A stretch of DNA of 17,514 nucleotides from JAIQFR01 sp041494445 (GTDB lineage: Bacteria; Acidobacteriota; Polarisedimenticolia; Polarisedimenticolales; JAIQFR01), in NCBI GenBank assembly GCA_041494445.1, contig JBGQAU010000069.1, positions 1 through 17,514 on the forward strand, written 5' to 3'. A program made the translations under genes and the position numbers. Shown here one piece after another: positions 14,935-17,514 of the stretch. Under the pieces are notes generated by a model. That model was not told the origin of the DNA and made no database searches. It worked only from the letters and a program-made list of their open reading frames with translations. Numbering within the stretch: the stretch's first letter is position 1; each line of letters opens with the position of its first letter.

Positions 14935-15342
14935 ATGGCGAAAGCAGCGAAAAAGAAGGCCTCGCCGAAGAAGAAGGCCGCGAAGAAGAATCCGGCCGTT
15001 AAGAAGGCCTTGAAGAAATCCCCGAAGAGAACCGCGAAGAAGGCGGCCAGGAAGATCGTGAAGAAGACCGCGAAGAAGAAGGTCGCGCGCCCGAAGAAGA
15101 AGACGATGGCCGCTCCGAAGCCCGTGGCGAAGGCGACGATCACGCGCAGGCCGGCCGCCGAGAAAGTCCTGTCCGTCAAGCGGCCTGCCGCGCTGCCTCC
15201 CAAGGAGCGCATCGCGCCGGCCGTGAAGCCACCCGTCATGCCGCCGATGCCCGTGGCCACCGATCGACCCGTCCGGCCGGATGAGGTGCGTCCCGCCCCC
15301 ACGTTGGACAAGCCGGTTCCGCCGACGGGAAACACGTTTTAG
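14935..15342 (+). CDS. Lysine/alanine/proline-rich histone H1-like protein
   Basis: A 135-residue, extremely basic, low-complexity protein. Residues 1-57 contain 25 lysines in KK and KKK groups spaced by Ala, Ser and Pro (AKKKAS, PKKKAAKK), like the tails of eukaryotic H1 and bacterial H1-like proteins (Hc1/HctA type, AlgP-like). Residues 60-135 are Pro- and Val-rich with fewer charges and end PTGNTF. There is no folded domain or signal peptide, so it is probably a disordered nucleoid-binding protein in the cytoplasm. AGGAGG lies eight bases before the ATG and a TATAAT lies upstream, suggesting it is well expressed. It is flanked by its own promoter and hairpin, so it is a single-gene unit. 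Exact function cannot be read from sequence; lysine codons are a mix with AAG dominant. Confidence 0.8.
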   Translation: MAKAAKKKASPKKKAAKKNPAVKKALKKSPKRTAKKAARKIVKKTAKKKVARPKKKTMAAPKPVAKATITRRPAAEKVLSVKRPAALPPKERIAPAVKPPVMPPMPVATDRPVRPDEVRPAPTLDKPVPPTGNTF

Positions 15343-15344
15343 GA

Positions 15345-15381
15345 AGTCGGACGGGACGCTCTCCTGTCGTCCCGTCCGACT
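15345..15381. terminator. Perfect 14-bp hairpin between convergent genes
   Basis: AGTCGGACGGGACG (15345-15358) and its exact complement (15368-15381) enclose a nine-base loop. It begins three bases after the histone-like gene stop and about 95 bases after the stop of the convergent kinase gene. No T run follows on either strand, so it is either a GC-type terminator without U tract or an mRNA 3'-end stabiliser, possibly working in both directions. Confidence 0.7.
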
Positions 15382-15476
15382 CCGTCGCCGGGAACGCGAA
15401 GACCCGGACTCGAGTGCCCGCATCGCGCTGGCGGCGCTCGTGCCCTCTCGCGACCGCGTGGACGACTAGGATTTCC

Positions 15477-17514
15477 TCAAGTCGACGTCGAGACGAGCGC
15501 TTGCGAGAGGACGCGCCGCACGCTCTCCACGTCGAGCGGCTTCACGAGCACGCGATTCGGCAGCCCTTCGAGAAAGCGGAGGGTCTCCTGCCGGACCAGG
15601 TCGCCGGTGGCGAACACGAACCGGCGGATCATCTCGGGCCGCTCCGCTGCGGCCCGCTCGTAGAGCCCCTTCCCGTCGAGCCGCGGCATCCGCATGTCGG
15701 TGACCACGAGATCGAACTCGGCCTCCGCGAGGCGATCCCAGGCCTCCTCGCCGTCGCTCGCGACGGTAACCTGGGCACCGTCCTGGAGCAGCACCCGGGT
15801 CACGAGGTCGGCCACGGTCGGCTCGTCCTCCGCCACGAGGATCCGGCGGCCCTGGAGCAGCTCCCCGAGCCCGCCGCCCTCGCGGTCGTCCCGGGCCGCC
15901 CGGGCGTCCGCCGCCTCCTGAGCGACGATCGGCAGGAGCAGCGCGAAGCACGCTCCGTTCCCGCCCGACGGCGCCGTGAGCTCGATCCGTCCGCCGTGCT
16001 CGCGGGCGATCCCGTACGAGACCGAGAGGCCGAGGCCGGTTCCCTGCCCGGGCTCCTTGGTGGTGAAGAACGGGTCGAAGATCCGCTCGCGGATCGAGAC
16101 CGGGACGCCCGGACCGTCGTCCTCGACCTCGACGGCGACGAAACCGTTCCGCGACCGGGTCCTGAGCGTCATCCGGCCGGAGCGACCCAGCGCCGAAATC
16201 GCCTGCTCGGCGTTGTTCACCAGGTTCAGGACGACCTGCTCCACCTGGTGGAAGTCGAAGCACGTGCGCGGGACCGCGGGATCGAGATCGAGGGTCACGT
16301 CGATCCGCGAGGACCTGAGCTGGTAGGCCTTGAGGTCGAGAACCTTCTCGACGCACGCGTTCACGTCCTCGAGGCGCTTCTCCGGGACATGCTTCCGCGC
16401 GAAGGAAAGGAGGTTCAGGACGATCCTCTGGCAGCGGCGCGCGGATTCGACGATCCGCTCCAGGTCCCTGCCCTGCTCGGCGTTTCCGGCCTGCGCTCCG
16501 AGCAGCTGCGCGTAGCCCAGCACCGCGGAGAGCGGGTTGTTCAATTCGTGCGCGACGCCGGCGACGACCTCGCCGATGCTGGAGAGGCGCTCCGCCTGGG
16601 CGAGGCCCTTCTCGGCCCGCCGAAGCTCGGTCACGTCCCGTCCGATCCACACGCGGCCGGCCGCCTCGCCCGCCGGGCCCAGGAGCGGGGCATCCACGAG
16701 GCTCACCGAGACGGCCGAGCCGTCGGGACGGGAGAGCGAGACGTCGCGCGCGGCGGCGGCGGCGGTCTCGCGCCGACGCGGACCGAGGGACCCGGTCTCC
16801 CGGCCCAGCACCTCGGCGATCGGGCGCCCGAGTGCGTGCTCCGGTGTGAGGGCGGTGATCCGCTCGGCGCCCCGGTTGAACTCGGTGATCCTCCCCTCCG
16901 TGTCGGTCCCCACGATCATGTCCGGCGTGCAGTCGAGCACCTGCCGGAGCTTCTCGCTGGTGCTGCGGTGCCGGGCCGCTTCCATCGTGACGTCACGGTA
17001 CAGCAGGGCGTTCTTGAGAGCGTTGGCGGAGGCGCCGGCCGCCACCCGGCAGAAGTTGATCTCCTCCGGATGGAACGGGGTCTCGCGGCTCGCCCTGAGG
17101 AACAACGTGCCGAGAACCTCCTTCCCGAAGACCAGCGGGAGCACCAGGAGCGACCGGTACCCCATCCGCAGGAGATGCTCCCGCACCGGCGCCACGAGGG
17201 GATCGTGCTCGACGTCCCGCACGATCACCGGCTCGCGGGTCTCGATCGCCTTGCGGATCTCGGGGTACTTCCCGAGGTCGACCTCGAGCATGTCCACGTC
17301 CGGGTTGTCGTTGGCCGCCACGACGAAGCAATTGCGGAGCCTCTCGTCCACGAGCAGGATCGAGCAGCGCTGCGCCCGGACCAGTTCCGCCACGCGTTGC
17401 ACGATCAGCTTCATAACCTGGCGGACGTCCAGGGTGCCGGTGACCGCGTCGCTGATCTCGAGCAAGCCCCGAAGCTCCTGGCTCTCTCGCCGTGCGTCGT
17501 GCAGCGTGTCCAGC
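15477..17514 (-). CDS. GAF-PAS hybrid sensor histidine kinase with C-terminal receiver (5' end outside window)
   Basis: Two-component sensor. The frame is open to the right edge, so the N-terminus and any membrane segments are missing; the visible start (LDTLHDARRESQELRG) looks like a helical linker. Numbering from position 17465: GAF domain about 9-157, PAS about 173-285 (DGS, GRDVTE near its end), HisKA with phospho-acceptor H306 in VAHELNNPL, and the HATPase with N box LVNNAEQA (415-422), DDGPG (449-453) and GTGLGL (475-480). The C-terminal receiver at about 540-658 has acidic D547, phospho-acceptor D590 (VVTDMRMP), T620 and K642. No DNA-binding output or separate regulator is adjacent, so the attached receiver may tune the kinase or pass phosphate to an unseen partner. 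The signal is unknown. It converges on the histone-like gene. Confidence 0.93.
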   Translation of the reverse strand, partial: LDTLHDARRESQELRGLLEISDAVTGTLDVRQVMKLIVQRVAELVRAQRCSILLVDERLRNCFVVAANDNPDVDMLEVDLGKYPEIRKAIETREPVIVRDVEHDPLVAPVREHLLRMGYRSLLVLPLVFGKEVLGTLFLRASRETPFHPEEINFCRVAAGASANALKNALLYRDVTMEAARHRSTSEKLRQVLDCTPDMIVGTDTEGRITEFNRGAERITALTPEHALGRPIAEVLGRETGSLGPRRRETAAAAARDVSLSRPDGSAVSVSLVDAPLLGPAGEAAGRVWIGRDVTELRRAEKGLAQAERLSSIGEVVAGVAHELNNPLSAVLGYAQLLGAQAGNAEQGRDLERIVESARRCQRIVLNLLSFARKHVPEKRLEDVNACVEKVLDLKAYQLRSSRIDVTLDLDPAVPRTCFDFHQVEQVVLNLVNNAEQAISALGRSGRMTLRTRSRNGFVAVEVEDDGPGVPVSIRERIFDPFFTTKEPGQGTGLGLSVSYGIAREHGGRIELTAPSGGNGACFALLLPIVAQEAADARAARDDREGGGLGELLQGRRILVAEDEPTVADLVTRVLLQDGAQVTVASDGEEAWDRLAEAEFDLVVTDMRMPRLDGKGLYERAAAERPEMIRRFVFATGDLVRQETLRFLEGLPNRVLVKPLDVESVRRVLSQALVSTST

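Noticed and set aside
1..17514. CRISPR array, insertion sequence, phage or integration site
   Set aside because: No regularly spaced repeats, transposase, integrase or terminal repeats were seen; the only tRNA gene has no partial duplicate nearby.

Overview
The window is very GC-rich and densely coded, with genes on both strands. There are no insertion sequences, phage genes or CRISPR arrays, so it looks like an ordinary bacterial chromosome. The gene content is glutaminyl-tRNA synthetase beside glutamyl-tRNA synthetase, a single-chain pyruvate:ferredoxin oxidoreductase, cytochrome bd, a lysine-rich histone-like protein and a selenoprotein. This suggests an anaerobic or microaerophilic, selenium-using bacterium of a high-GC lineage such as Acidobacteriota or a deltaproteobacterial relative. 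That placement is a guess from content, not a phylogeny.

Layout. (1) 1-2054 is a Glu/Gln translation island. The 3' end of glnS runs directly into the convergent gltX, with their stop codons abutting. gltX is divergent from a tRNA-Gln(CUG) gene that has a near-consensus promoter. (2) 2170-6769 is a plus-strand run: cydA, cydB, a zinc alcohol dehydrogenase, and a secreted MEMO-family protein, with gaps of 8, 7 and 28 bases. (3) 6797-13358 is a minus-strand run, read from right to left: nifJ (pyruvate:ferredoxin oxidoreductase), a dihydroorotate-dehydrogenase-like flavoprotein coupled to it, an exported selenocysteine peroxiredoxin, an exported dienelactone-hydrolase-family enzyme, and a small lipoprotein. 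(4) 13669-14688 is an SDR-type L-threonine dehydrogenase, divergent from nifJ. (5) 14935-15342 is a histone H1-like Lys/Ala/Pro-rich protein with its own promoter and a 14-bp hairpin after it. (6) 15477 to the right edge is a minus-strand GAF-PAS-histidine kinase-receiver protein, cut by the window.

The main discovery is at 8131-8676. Ordinary gene calling would split this peroxiredoxin into two pieces because a TGA lies in frame exactly at the peroxidatic cysteine of the PxxxTxxC motif. The reading frame is continuous and conserved-looking on both sides. The bases just after the TGA fold by hand into a long hairpin with a GU-containing apical loop, as in a bacterial SECIS element. The best explanation is a selenocysteine peroxiredoxin carrying an export signal.

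Together, the genes describe an oxygen-sensitive fermentative or anaerobic core (pyruvate:ferredoxin oxidoreductase) beside oxygen and peroxide defences (cytochrome bd, selenoperoxiredoxin). The functional link is inferred from position only.
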